From an uncultured Bacillaceae bacterium (GTDB taxonomy: Bacteria > Bacillota > Bacilli > Caldalkalibacillales > Caldalkalibacillaceae), in NCBI GenBank assembly GCA_937967685.1, contig CALBTX010000108.1:1-5355 (forward strand): a stretch of 5,355 nucleotides of DNA. Reading direction: 5' to 3'. Shown in pieces: positions 1-5,300 of the stretch. Under the pieces are notes generated by a model. The model saw only the letters and a list, made by a program, of their open reading frames with translations. It was not told the origin of the DNA and made no database searches. Each line of letters begins with the position of its first letter. The first letter of the stretch is position 1. Both the position numbers and the translations under genes were made by a program.

Positions 1-572
1 AGGGGCAAAAGCTGCTTCTCAATCGGCTTTTGCTGTATCGGACTGACGAATTCATTATAATAAAGCGTTAATTTGTCATACGTTTCATCGGCAAACATAT
101 CGATGGCTTTGCCGGCTATGTCTTTAATCTCTGTCAAGGTTGGATTGTCCGAAAGTCCGGTGACTTCATGAACGACAGGCATGTTTCGTTTTTTGAAAAA
201 GTCTCTTCCTTTGCGGCCGACAACAAAGAGTACATATTCCTCGGCGGATTGGTGCCTTTCGGCTATGTTTTGCATGACGAGCCGCAAAATTTGGGCGTTG
301 TACGGACCGGCCAAACCTGTATCCGACGTAATGACAAAATATCCGGTTTTTTTCACCGGTCTGGCCTCAAGCATCGGATGGGAAAAATCCCGGGTGCCCG
401 CCGCAATACTGGAAATGACTTCTTTTATTTTTTCCGTATAGGGGCGGGTGTTTTCCGCTCGTTCCTGCGCCCGGCGCAGCTTCGCCGCGGCGACCATTTC
501 CATCGCTCGCGTAATTTGCCGCGTGTTTTGCACACTGCGGATTCGCCGCTTCAATTCACGGGTTCCTGCCAC
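1..572 (-). CDS. atpG: F1Fo ATP synthase gamma subunit, 5' two thirds (runs off the window)
   Basis: Gamma is the central rotor shaft of F1: it turns inside the alpha3beta3 head and sits on the c ring with epsilon. About 190 codons are visible, and the gene continues past position 1. The N-terminus MAGTRELKRRI, followed by TRQITRAMEMVAAAKLRRAQ (residues 17-36), is the family's N-terminal coiled-coil helix. Residues 71-92 (RPVKKTGYFVITSD then GLAGPYN) and FFKKRNMPV (125-133) align by eye with B. subtilis AtpG. The start is a GTG at 572: an in-frame TAA lies only two codons upstream, and AAAGGTGGTGA (590-580), one mismatch from the full anti-16S match, sits 7 bases before it. The next in-frame ATG (codon 24) would delete the conserved helix. 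One oddity is Thr85, where the family normally has Arg or Lys in the SD(R/K)GL motif. The C-terminal helix is not in the window, so integrity cannot be judged. Confidence 0.96.
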   Translation of the reverse strand, partial: MAGTRELKRRIRSVQNTRQITRAMEMVAAAKLRRAQERAENTRPYTEKIKEVISSIAAGTRDFSHPMLEARPVKKTGYFVITSDTGLAGPYNAQILRLVMQNIAERHQSAEEYVLFVVGRKGRDFFKKRNMPVVHEVTGLSDNPTLTEIKDIAGKAIDMFADETYDKLTLYYNEFVSPIQQKPIEKQLLP

Positions 573-579
573 CGTTTAT

Positions 580-590
580 TCACCACCTTT
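580..590 (-). promoter_or_regulatory. Ribosome binding site that fixes the GTG start of atpG
   Basis: On the minus strand AAAGGTGGTGA differs by one base from AAAGGAGGTGA, the complement of the 16S rRNA tail. It ends 7 bases before the GTG at 572. Because the start is GTG, searches limited to ATG would miss the beginning of atpG. Confidence 0.75.
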
Positions 591-612
591 ATCCTGCATC
601 CAGCGTCTGTGA

Positions 613-631
613 GTGATGGCTGCGACATCAC
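613..631 (-). other. Small hairpin in the atpA-atpG spacer
   Basis: Six perfect base pairs (GTGATG with CATCAC) enclose a 7-base loop in the 72-base spacer between the atpA stop and the atpG start. No T run follows, so it is not a rho-independent terminator. It could slightly affect atpG translation or transcript processing, but a stem this short may be chance. Confidence 0.35.
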
Positions 632-644
632 GTGCCAACATCGC

Positions 645-2153
645 CTAAGCCGAAGGATTGAAGCCTTTTTTAAATTCGCTGATCGCTTCATCCAGTTCTT
701 TTTCATCCGGAAGGTTCCCTGTCTGGCGTATATGTTCCAACAGGTCATTTTTATTGCCTTCCACAAACGATAGCAGCTCAGCTTCAAAGCGAGCCACGTC
801 TTCAACGGGAATATCGTCCAAATATCCTTTGGTTACCGCATAAAGGCTGATAACCTGCTTTTCAATATCCATCGGTTTGTTCTCATCTTGTTTTAAAATT
901 TCAACCGTGCGCAGACCACGGTTCAATCTGGCCTGTGTGGCCTCATCCAAATCAGATCCGAACTGGGCGAACGCCTGCAATTCACGGTACTGAGCCAAAT
1001 CAAGACGAAGGGTGCCAGCGACTTTATTCATCGCTTTAATTCGGGCACTGCCTCCGACACGAGAGACGGAAATTCCCACGTTGATCGCCGGGCGTACACC
1101 GGAGTAGAACAGATCTGACTCGAGGAAGATCTGTCCGTCTGTAATGGAGATGACGTTCGTGGGAATATATGCGGAAACGTCCCCGGCCTGGGTCTCGATA
1201 AAAGGCAATGCGGTTAATGACCCGCCGCCTTTTTCATCGTTCAGCTTAGCGGCGCGCTCCAACAGGCGCGAGTGCAAATAGAACACGTCACCGGGATATG
1301 CCTCGCGTCCGGGAGGACGTCTTAAGAGCAAGGAAAGCTCACGATAAGCGGTCGCTTGCTTGGATAAATCATCGTAAATGCACAGGACATGCTGTCCGTT
1401 ATACATGAAATATTCACCCATTGCACATCCGGCATAGGGTGCTAAGTATTGCAATGGTGCCGGATCGGATGCACCCGCATTGACGACAATCGTATAATCC
1501 AATGCCTCATGTTGTCTGAGTTTTTCAACGACGCCGGCAACGGTCGATTGCTTCTGGCCAATGGCCACATAGATACAGATCATATCTTTCCCTTTCTGGT
1601 TTATGATCGTATCGATGGCAATCGTCGTTTTTCCCGTTTGGCGGTCCCCGATGATCAATTCCCGCTGTCCGCGTCCGATGGGAATCATCGAGTCGATCGC
1701 TTTAATCCCCGTTTGCATCGGCTCATGGACGGATTTGCGATCCATGACCCCCGGCGCAGGAGATTCAACGGGACGATATTCAGTCGTTTCAATCGGCCCG
1801 CGCCCATCCAACGGTTGGCCCAATGGATTGACGACACGTCCCAACAAAGCTTCACCTACGGGCACTTCCATAATTCTTCCCGTTCGTTTCACCTGGCTCC
1901 CTTCACGGATTTCCGTAAAAGGACCCATAATAACAATACCGACGTTGTCTTCTTCTAAGTTTTGGGCCATGCCCATCACACCGTTATCAAACTCAAGCAG
2001 CTCACCGGCCATGACGTTTTCCAATCCGTGGACACGGGCAATGCCGTCTCCGACGGTGATGACTGTACCGACGTCGGCCACTTCGAGTTGCGTGTCAAAC
2101 TGTTCGATCTGCTTCTTGATTAATGAACTGATTTCTTCTGGTCTTATACTCAT
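645..2153 (-). CDS. atpA: F1Fo ATP synthase alpha subunit
   Basis: Alpha alternates with beta in the F1 hexamer, binds nucleotide at the non-catalytic sites and supplies the arginine finger to the catalytic sites. The protein is 502 residues, the same length as in B. subtilis and PS3. Visible motifs, in order: the N-terminal delta-binding segment MSIRPEEISSLIKKQIEQF; the beta-barrel domain to about residue 95; the P-loop GDRQTGKT (169-176, Lys175); the Walker B-like strand ending IYDDLSKQ (259-266); and the alpha/beta signature PAINVGISVSR (355-365), with Arg365 as the likely arginine finger. All are intact. I chose the ATG at 2153 over the in-frame GTG at 2162: GGGGTG lies 6 bases before the ATG but overlaps the region just after the GTG, and family members begin MSIRPEE. 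It lies 24 bases downstream of atpH and 72 bases upstream of atpG. Confidence 0.98.
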   Translation of the reverse strand: MSIRPEEISSLIKKQIEQFDTQLEVADVGTVITVGDGIARVHGLENVMAGELLEFDNGVMGMAQNLEEDNVGIVIMGPFTEIREGSQVKRTGRIMEVPVGEALLGRVVNPLGQPLDGRGPIETTEYRPVESPAPGVMDRKSVHEPMQTGIKAIDSMIPIGRGQRELIIGDRQTGKTTIAIDTIINQKGKDMICIYVAIGQKQSTVAGVVEKLRQHEALDYTIVVNAGASDPAPLQYLAPYAGCAMGEYFMYNGQHVLCIYDDLSKQATAYRELSLLLRRPPGREAYPGDVFYLHSRLLERAAKLNDEKGGGSLTALPFIETQAGDVSAYIPTNVISITDGQIFLESDLFYSGVRPAINVGISVSRVGGSARIKAMNKVAGTLRLDLAQYRELQAFAQFGSDLDEATQARLNRGLRTVEILKQDENKPMDIEKQVISLYAVTKGYLDDIPVEDVARFEAELLSFVEGNKNDLLEHIRQTGNLPDEKELDEAISEFKKGFNPSA

Positions 2154-2177
2154 CCATTTCACCCCAATCTGCTAGCT

Positions 2178-2711
2178 TTACACATTGACAACGCGTTTTT
2201 TGAAACGGTTCATTTTGCCTTGAATGCTGCCATCGTAAATTCGGTCGCCAATTTTGACCGAAACACCGCCGATCAAGGATGGATCGACCCGGTTGTGTAT
2301 GCGGATGGTCTTTCCGGTTAACTGGCCAAAGTGTTCGGCCAAACGTTTGCTTTCTGCGTCTGTCAGTGGTTTGACCGTATGCACATAAGCGTCTTCCAAT
2401 CCCCGTTCCCTGTTGGCCAGACGTACATAGCTGTCGAAAATATCATGCAGTTCATTTTCGCGATCCCGGTCTATTAAGACGTTGAGAAAGGTAATCATCG
2501 TCTGGGACAATTTGTCCGCAAAGATCGTTTCGATTTGTTTCTTTTTTGTGTCTCCATCGATTAACGGGTGGTGCAGCAACTTTAAAAAATCAGGGTGCTC
2601 CGCAAACAACTGATCCAAGAGTGCAAGTTCTTGTTCAACGGTTTCCAACTGCTGCTTGTCTTTGGCCACTTCAAACAGTGCTTTGGCATAACGTTTGGCT
2701 ACTGCACCCAT
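2178..2711 (-). CDS. atpH: F1Fo ATP synthase delta subunit (OSCP homologue)
   Basis: Delta caps the top of F1 and joins it to the b-subunit stalk, so that the head does not turn with the rotor. The 177 residues match the usual family length. The N-terminal helical domain (about 1-105) opens with AVAKRYAKALFEVA (3-16), the alpha-binding region. The C-terminal domain (about 106-177) carries the family signature, seen as DPSLIGGVSVKIGDRIYDGS (143-162) followed by QGKMNRFKK. The ATG at 2711 lies inside the end of atpF (13-base overlap), with AGAGGTAGGG about 8 bases upstream, so the two stator proteins are probably translationally coupled. No missing segments or unusual residues were seen. Confidence 0.96.
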   Translation of the reverse strand: MGAVAKRYAKALFEVAKDKQQLETVEQELALLDQLFAEHPDFLKLLHHPLIDGDTKKKQIETIFADKLSQTMITFLNVLIDRDRENELHDIFDSYVRLANRERGLEDAYVHTVKPLTDAESKRLAEHFGQLTGKTIRIHNRVDPSLIGGVSVKIGDRIYDGSIQGKMNRFKKRVVNV

Positions 2712-3205
2712 TGTTTATTCCCTACCTCTTTCAAATAGTTCTGCAAAAGCTCTTCTTGCTGTTTGGCATCAATTTCTTTTTCAATGATTTTGCTGGCCAA
2801 AAGGACGGACAGCTGCCCGACTTCTTTGCGCAGCGCCTCAACGGCCTGTTCTTTTTCCCGATTCATTTCCGCCCGAGCGACATTTTTGAACTGTTCGGCT
2901 TCTTGTTTTGCCGTCTCTATGATTTCGGCCGCCTGTTTCTCACTCGTCACGCGGGCATTTTCAAGGATTTGCGAAGCGTCTTTGCGCGCTTGTTCAAGCA
3001 TTTGCTGTTGCTCCTTGAACAATTTCTCGGCTTCCGCACGGTTTTTTTCGGCGGTGTCCAAGTCCTCGGCAATTTTTTGCTGGCGTTTTTCCATAACCCC
3101 CAACAAGGGTTTTAAGGCATATTTACGCAAAAGGGCTAGCAAGATGATAAACATGGCCAACTGATAGAAGGCCGTACCCCACTGTATCGAATTGAACAGT
3201 TCCAC
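2699..3205 (-). CDS. atpF: F1Fo ATP synthase b subunit (stator stalk)
   Basis: Two b subunits form the peripheral stalk linking subunit a in the membrane to delta and alpha. The predicted 168-residue protein has one N-terminal membrane segment (about 9-27), a long charged heptad-type coiled coil (about 38-130, rich in E, K, Q, A), and the C-terminal delta-binding part LASKIIEKEID (136-146) ending NYLKEVG. The start needs care. The open frame reaches a GTG at 3214, but that codon overlaps the Shine-Dalgarno sequence itself. AGGAG (3218-3214) is spaced 8 bases from a second in-frame GTG at 3205, which I take as the start and which gives MELFNSIQWG. There is one b gene, not the b/b' pair of photosynthetic bacteria. 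It follows a 107-base spacer after atpE and overlaps atpH by 13 bases. Confidence 0.95.
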   Translation of the reverse strand: MELFNSIQWGTAFYQLAMFIILLALLRKYALKPLLGVMEKRQQKIAEDLDTAEKNRAEAEKLFKEQQQMLEQARKDASQILENARVTSEKQAAEIIETAKQEAEQFKNVARAEMNREKEQAVEALRKEVGQLSVLLASKIIEKEIDAKQQEELLQNYLKEVGNKQWVQ

Positions 3206-3213
3206 GCACTTCA

Positions 3214-3218
3214 CTCCT
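3214..3218 (-). promoter_or_regulatory. Ribosome binding site that sets the atpF start at 3205
   Basis: AGGAG, within AAAGGAGTGA on the minus strand, lies 8 bases before the GTG at 3205. The upstream in-frame GTG at 3214 shares a base with this site, so initiation there is unlikely. A start at 3214 would add three residues (M-K-C) to the protein. Confidence 0.7.
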
Positions 3219-3263
3219 TTCTTTCATCTCATGCTGTCAACTGTCAAATTCGGCTAACATAAG

Positions 3264-3297
3264 CAATGGCGAAGGTCCAGAGAGAACCCCGCCATTG
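3264..3297 (-). other. Long stable hairpin in the atpE-atpF spacer (not a terminator)
   Basis: On the minus strand CAATGGCG (3297-3290) pairs perfectly with CGCCATTG (3271-3264). Inside it GGTTC (3288-3284) pairs with GGACC (3278-3274), including one G-U, around a TCTCT loop. A G-U pair or a small bulge joins the two stems. The total is about 13-14 pairs in 34 bases, starting 15 bases after the atpE stop. The sequence after it (CTTATGTTAG) has no U tract. An RNA stability or processing element that protects the atpE end of the message is more likely than a terminator. The structure is seen; its function is inferred. Confidence 0.7.
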
Positions 3298-3312
3298 ATC
3301 ATATCCCGTGGA

Positions 3313-3531
3313 TTAACCAAAAAGTGCGATTAAAGCCACAACAACCGCAAAGATTGGAATAGCCTCTACCAAGCCGATACCAATGAACATGATCGTTTGC
3401 AACGTTCCGCGGGCTTCCGGTTGACGGGAAACTCCCTCTACGGTACGCCCAACGATCATTCCATTACCAACACCTGCTCCAATCGCAGCCAACCCTACAG
3501 CGATGGCCGCCGCCAAAACTCCTAGTTCCAT
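3313..3531 (-). CDS. atpE: F1Fo ATP synthase c subunit (proton-carrying rotor ring)
   Basis: Many copies of this lipid-soluble hairpin form the rotor ring, and each carries one proton per step on a membrane carboxylate. The predicted protein has 72 residues, typical for the family. Helix 1 (about 4-28) contains the GxGxGxG packing motif (Gly18, 20, 22, 24). The polar loop is R36-Q37-P38, and helix 2 (about 46-70) carries the ion-binding Glu56 in GLVEAIP. Ala57 follows Glu56, where sodium-binding rings have Ser or Thr, so proton use is expected. The open frame extends 19 codons upstream to an ATG at 3588, but that extension (including CIKNKGRIII) has no family counterpart and contains the ribosome site. 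GGGAGG lies 9 bases before the ATG at 3531, which gives the standard N-terminus MELGVLAAAIA. Untranslated spacers lie on both sides (111 bases before, 107 after). Confidence 0.97.
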   Translation of the reverse strand: MELGVLAAAIAVGLAAIGAGVGNGMIVGRTVEGVSRQPEARGTLQTIMFIGIGLVEAIPIFAVVVALIALFG

Positions 3532-3540
3532 GATGATAAT

Positions 3541-3550
3541 CCTCCCTTTA
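3541..3550 (-). promoter_or_regulatory. Strong ribosome binding site of atpE
   Basis: TAAAGGGAGG on the minus strand, 9 bases before the ATG at 3531, lies in a very AT-rich and probably unstructured leader. It is among the strongest sites in the window and rules out the longer reading frame from 3588. High initiation here fits the many copies of subunit c needed per enzyme. Confidence 0.75.
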
Positions 3551-3590
3551 TTTTTTATACAGATATATAATGATGTTCTATTATTCAAAC

Positions 3591-3607
3591 CTCAAGTGAA
3601 TCCTGAG
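3591..3607 (-). other. Small hairpin in the atpB-atpE spacer
   Basis: CTCAGG pairs with CTTGAG (one G-U) around a 5-base ATTCA loop, 36 bases after the atpB stop and 60 bases before the atpE start. No T run follows. It may separate the two cistrons or mark a processing point. The stem is modest and could be chance. Confidence 0.35.
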
Positions 3608-3642
3608 ATTTAAAACCAGACGAAAGATATACATGCCAAGCA

Positions 3643-4452
3643 TTAATGGTCGATGCGGTGAGCCATATAGGCCATCGTTAAGATAAGGAATATGAAAGAT
3701 TGAATGGCCCCGATAAAGATACTGAATGCTTGCCAGGCGATCATCGGCACAGCCAGCCCGACGATGCCCACTATGCCAAAGCCAACAGCTCCGGCAAGCA
3801 AGCCCAGCATGACTTCACCCGCATAGATGTTGCCAAAAAGACGCAAGCCCAGCGTCAACGTATTGGCCAACTGTTCGATAATGTTTAACGGGGTCAGCCA
3901 CCATTGAGGTTTAGTGTAACTTTTCAAATATCCTCCAACACCGTGCGTGCGCAGTCCATAAAACTGGGTTAAGAGAATGACGGTGACCGATAGGGTTAAC
4001 GTCACGTGGGGATCGGCAGTCGGAGATTTCCACCATAATGTGGCGTGGTGCCCACCTTCTGCCCCTTCTTCGTCATACGCCTCTTCAACCACTTCATCTG
4101 GACCTTGTTCGGCCAATTCCTGTTCTGCTGCTGCACGAGCAAAATCGTCCTCCACCAAAATAGCGACAGGCAAGCCCAACATATTGGAAACAAAAATGAA
4201 CATCAACAGGGTCAATCCCAGAGCAATGAATTTTTCCCCTTTTTTCAAATCCATCGTACTGGCGATCGTGTTGCGCACAAACTCAATGACCCATTCCATA
4301 AAATTTTGCATTCCCGCCGGTTTGGCAGCAGTGGCCGCTTTGGCCCCGGAAACAGCGATAATAAAGACAATGATTGCGGCAACGGTCGTCATCAGCATCG
4401 TGGACAGATTGAAGTCTAATCCCAGCCAAGTGACGACAGGGTTAGTATGCAC
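3643..4452 (-). CDS. atpB: F1Fo ATP synthase a subunit with an acidic external-loop insertion
   Basis: Subunit a provides the two half-channels that pass protons to and from the c ring. The protein has 269 residues against about 244 in B. subtilis. Visible parts: a first membrane helix (about 17-35); the amphipathic FMEWVIEFVRNTI (51-63); a membrane helix (about 75-98); a helix after LWWKSPTADP (139-148), about 149-167; then the horizontal helices with Arg204 in LGLRLFGNI, the essential arginine, and IAWQAFSIFIGAIQSFIF (238-255). The start is a GTG at 4452, with AAAGGGGTGA ending 6 bases upstream, and the protein aligns there with B. subtilis AtpB. It overlaps the end of atpI by 11 bases. The oddity is that residues about 99-138 replace a short loop with a stretch containing 14 Asp/Glu and one Arg. 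Gly212, eight residues after Arg204, is where alkaliphilic bacilli have a characteristic lysine. The reading frame is intact. Confidence 0.97.
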   Translation of the reverse strand: MHTNPVVTWLGLDFNLSTMLMTTVAAIIVFIIAVSGAKAATAAKPAGMQNFMEWVIEFVRNTIASTMDLKKGEKFIALGLTLLMFIFVSNMLGLPVAILVEDDFARAAAEQELAEQGPDEVVEEAYDEEGAEGGHHATLWWKSPTADPHVTLTLSVTVILLTQFYGLRTHGVGGYLKSYTKPQWWLTPLNIIEQLANTLTLGLRLFGNIYAGEVMLGLLAGAVGFGIVGIVGLAVPMIAWQAFSIFIGAIQSFIFLILTMAYMAHRIDH

Positions 4453-4858
4453 AACGCTTCACCCCTTTCTCCTTCTTTCGCATTTTAGTATGCATGTAAA
4501 TGGCGTCAATATAAGTAATCATGGTGGGAAGTAATAAGCCAATCATCATTCCGCTTAATGAAAAGGTGTCGGGAAATTGAAGGGCGATGATTGCAGCAAG
4601 AATGGCTAGACTAAATCGCGAGGATGTGCCCAGGGTAACACGTCTTTTTTGACCTTTATATTGCAGTGCGGCTTGCACAACTCGGTGAACTTTCCAGGCC
4701 AAAAAAAGAACACTTAACAACGCAAAAAAAGTGCCCAAGATCAATCCTGCAAACCACTCTGTGGCAGGTGTAAAACCCCAGCCCAGAAAGGATGCAGCCA
4801 AAATGAAAAACGTCCCTTGTATCACGCGTTTAATACGATATACGTAGTTGTCATTCAT
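4442..4858 (-). CDS. atpI: AtpI, small membrane protein of the ATP synthase operon
   Basis: AtpI is a non-structural membrane protein that helps c-ring assembly or stability in several bacteria. Some work on bacilli also links it, with AtpZ, to magnesium or calcium supply. From the ATG at 4858 it has 138 residues with four likely membrane segments (about 13-29, 34-56, 83-95 and 101-121), a basic middle loop (KGQKRRV, 68-74) and a basic tail (KMRKKEKGVKR). The start is not certain. An in-frame ATG at 4864 would add two residues, but it lies only 3 bases after AGGAG (4872-4868), whereas the one at 4858 is spaced 9 bases. The gene overlaps the atpZ stop by 8 bases (14 with the other start) and the atpB start by 11, which suggests coupled translation. 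The family is recognised by position, size and topology more than by a catalytic motif. Confidence 0.9.
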   Translation of the reverse strand: MNDNYVYRIKRVIQGTFFILAASFLGWGFTPATEWFAGLILGTFFALLSVLFLAWKVHRVVQAALQYKGQKRRVTLGTSSRFSLAILAAIIALQFPDTFSLSGMMIGLLLPTMITYIDAIYMHTKMRKKEKGVKRCAY

Positions 4859-5078
4859 TGTCATGCGCTCCTAAAAATCGTCTGATGATAGGGATGAGCG
4901 TCAGCATCCCCAAACACATGCCTAAAAGCAAACCGACGATCATCCACCAGGGAGCCGTCCCGAAATACATGTCCACCTTGCGACCCACCCAGGCCCCCAG
5001 AATCGTACATATCGCTATATCCAGACCGATCAAGCTGACCAGCGACACAGCTTTCCACGGGGACGACGGGCCCTGCAC
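4851..5078 (-). CDS. atpZ: AtpZ-type small membrane protein (ATPase gene 1 family)
   Basis: First gene of the operon. The predicted protein of 75 residues has two membrane segments (about 11-33 and 43-65) and the conserved family pattern GAWVGRKVD (28-36), then GTAPWW (40-45) and a glycine-spaced second helix (Gly49, 53, 57). AtpZ proteins are accessory to the ATP synthase and are thought to act with AtpI in the membrane, in Fo assembly or in magnesium/calcium supply. The start is a GTG at 5078, because GGAGGT lies 8 bases upstream. The open frame reaches back through an ATG at 5093, whose codon abuts that GGAGG, to a TTG at 5117. Neither has a ribosome site of its own. Only the last 8 bases overlap atpI. 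The cysteines at 24 and 55 lie in the membrane segments. Confidence 0.88.
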   Translation of the reverse strand: MQGPSSPWKAVSLVSLIGLDIAICTILGAWVGRKVDMYFGTAPWWMIVGLLLGMCLGMLTLIPIIRRFLGAHDNE

Positions 5079-5085
5079 ATGAATG

Positions 5086-5091
5086 ACCTCC
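5086..5091 (-). promoter_or_regulatory. Ribosome binding site that sets the atpZ start at 5078
   Basis: GGAGGT on the minus strand is followed after 8 bases (counted from GGAGG) by the in-frame GTG at 5078. An ATG overlapping it at 5080 is out of frame and reads only 16 codons. The site lies inside the longer reading frame, so an annotation starting at 5093 or 5117 would probably be too long. Confidence 0.7.
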
Positions 5092-5178
5092 ATAGTTATA
5101 TGTATTTTCGTCGACAATTCGGAGCAGAAACGACTGCTGCAAAAACAAGCTTTCAGTGATTTTCATCACACTTTTAAC

Positions 5179-5207
5179 ATCTTACAATAGCGGTATATGT
5201 TTGTCAA
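5179..5207 (-). promoter_or_regulatory. Sigma-A-type promoter of the atp operon
   Basis: On the minus strand a perfect -35 box TTGACA (5207-5202) is followed by a 17-base spacer and a -10 box TAAGAT (5184-5179, four of six matches to TATAAT). It lies just downstream of the previous gene's terminator and is correctly oriented for atpZ. Transcription would start near 5172, leaving an untranslated leader of about 94 bases before the GTG at 5078. It is the best promoter-like sequence in the window and probably drives the whole operon. I saw no clear operator next to it. Confidence 0.8.
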
Positions 5208-5239
5208 CGAAGACTGGAAGCAAGTCATAAAATGGTCAC

Positions 5240-5280
5240 AAAAAACCGGAAAGAGCGTTTCAATCACGGTCTTTCCGGTT
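5240..5280 (-). terminator. Rho-independent terminator of the gene upstream of atpZ
   Basis: A perfect 11-base inverted repeat (AACCGGAAAGA with TCTTTCCGGTT; arms 5270-5280 and 5244-5254, loop 15 bases) is followed on the minus strand by six Ts (5245-5240, partly within the arm). The T run exists only in the minus-strand direction; the plus-strand side continues CGCTTGAC. It begins 20 bases after the TAA at 5301 and ends 32 bases before the atp promoter, so it separates the upstream unit from the atp operon. Confidence 0.88.
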
Positions 5281-5300
5281 CGCTTGACATTCCAAAATTT

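Noticed and set aside
168..773. Plus-strand open frame of 201 codons opposite atpG and the end of atpA
   Set aside because: The minus-strand atpG reading matches the gamma subunit along its whole length; this frame matches nothing I recognise.
1449..2175. Long plus-strand open frames (169 and 190 codons) opposite atpA
   Set aside because: They are antisense to a strongly conserved gene, have no supporting ribosome site or recognisable protein, and follow from the codon bias of atpA.
2546..3164. Long plus-strand open frames opposite atpF and atpH
   Set aside because: The Phe/Leu-rich and Ser/Ala-rich translations are the mirror of the Lys/Glu/Ala-rich coiled coil of subunit b.
3234..3247. 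Tandem TTGACAG repeat (two perfect -35-like boxes) upstream of atpF on the minus strand
   Set aside because: No acceptable -10 box lies 16-18 bases downstream of either copy. A 7-base tandem repeat can arise by chance.
3264..3297. Terminator or attenuator after atpE
   Set aside because: There is no U run after the stem in the direction of transcription, and essential atp genes follow downstream.
4861..5169. Open frame of 102 codons on the minus strand covering atpZ in another frame, starting MMKITESLFLQQ
   Set aside because: Its ATG lies almost at the predicted transcription start with no ribosome site, and its sequence over atpZ is not family-like. The AtpZ frame explains the region.
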